Positions 50,567-50,673 of a stretch of 50,673 bases of DNA are shown one piece after another. Made by a program: the position numbers and the translations under genes. The stretch's first letter is position 1. Each line of letters opens with the position of its first letter. Location: assembly GCA_009781445.1 (NCBI GenBank), contig WQYD01000006.1:1-50673 (forward strand). The letters run 5' to 3'. Origin of the DNA: Bacillota bacterium (GTDB taxonomy: Bacteria > Bacillota > Clostridia > Christensenellales > DTU072). The notes beneath the pieces were generated by a model that had not been told where the DNA came from, searched no databases, and was given only the letters and a program-made list of their open reading frames with translations.

Positions 50567-50673
50567 ATGAAATTGAAGAAAATTTTAATTATTATCCTTG
50601 CCGTCATACTTTTAGGCGGTATAGTAGGCGGTTCTTTAGCCCTTGCAGGCGTTTTTAAGAAGAACACCGAAAC
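50567..50673 (+). CDS. Membrane-anchored or exported protein, cut by window end
   Basis: Begins MKLKKILIIILAVILLGG with AAGGAG upstream. A basic start and a long hydrophobic segment suggest a signal peptide or anchor. Only 35 codons are visible, so no function can be given. Confidence 0.65.
   Translation, partial: MKLKKILIIILAVILLGGIVGGSLALAGVFKKNTE

Noticed and set aside
50132-50667. Minus-strand frames of 67 and 116 codons
   Set aside because: They run through the palindromic block and antisense to the last gene; composition is not protein-like.

Overview
The window looks like chromosome from an uncultured, spore-forming Clostridia-type Firmicute (Bacillota). Evidence: the S10-spc-alpha ribosomal cluster in clostridial order (KOW-domain gene between map and infA, rpsD between rpsK and rpoA), zinc forms of S4, S14 and L36, a GlgC/GlgD glycogen pair, a CoaX-type pantothenate kinase, spmA/spmB, and sigma-A-like promoters (TTGACA-17-TATAAT). 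UGA reads as stop. I cannot name the genus.

Layout. 1-330: a rho-independent terminator and three 47-bp tandem repeats. 336-7335 (minus): rsmA, then a leuS / zinc-phospholipase-like gene / metG / tatD cluster reading leftward. 7416-13628 (plus): a one-TM protein of unknown function, a tightly coupled ABC exporter (ATPase, an unlisted 54-aa membrane protein, FtsX-type permease) and spmA and spmB. 13859-19383 (minus): glgD, glgC, a 702-aa exported protein of unknown function, coaX. 19561-35498 (minus): the whole S10-spc-alpha operon, 30 genes from rpsJ to rplQ including a 38-codon rpmJ, driven by a consensus promoter at 35642-35670, with a likely internal promoter before rpsM. 35904-42190: ZIP metal transporter, alpha/beta hydrolase, YhhN-type lysoplasmalogenase, a Crp/Fnr regulator, a protein of unknown function, and a Na/Pi symporter with a PhoU-like tail.

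42566-50673: a tRNA-Gln(CUG) beside a tyrosine integrase marks the left end of a mobile element that runs off the window. It has a leftward lysogeny-type operon (XRE repressor, then a protein with six predicted zinc sites and a PD-(D/E)XK-like nuclease domain), the integrase with its own promoter, and a rightward operon under a promoter whose -35/-10 spacer is exactly one repressor operator. The rightward genes are a sigma-like factor, a beta-class DNA methyltransferase broken at two simple-sequence tracts, (CA)10 and A8, a 10-residue relic of a C5-methyltransferase, an HExxH peptidase, and several small proteins of unknown function. A strongly palindromic noncoding block follows.

Across the chromosomal part, intergenic spaces hold a modular repeat family: arrays of different 7-bp units (GCGCACA, GAATTCT, CGTACTT, AAACATG, CCTGCAT, GGGGTTA) joined by a shared core containing ATAATGAGATTTAGAATCC. 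Two copies of a ~126-bp MITE-like element are also present. Several genes (7416, 18573, 36785, 42190, perhaps leuS) have a -10 box 6-7 nt before the start codon and no Shine-Dalgarno, which predicts leaderless mRNAs.
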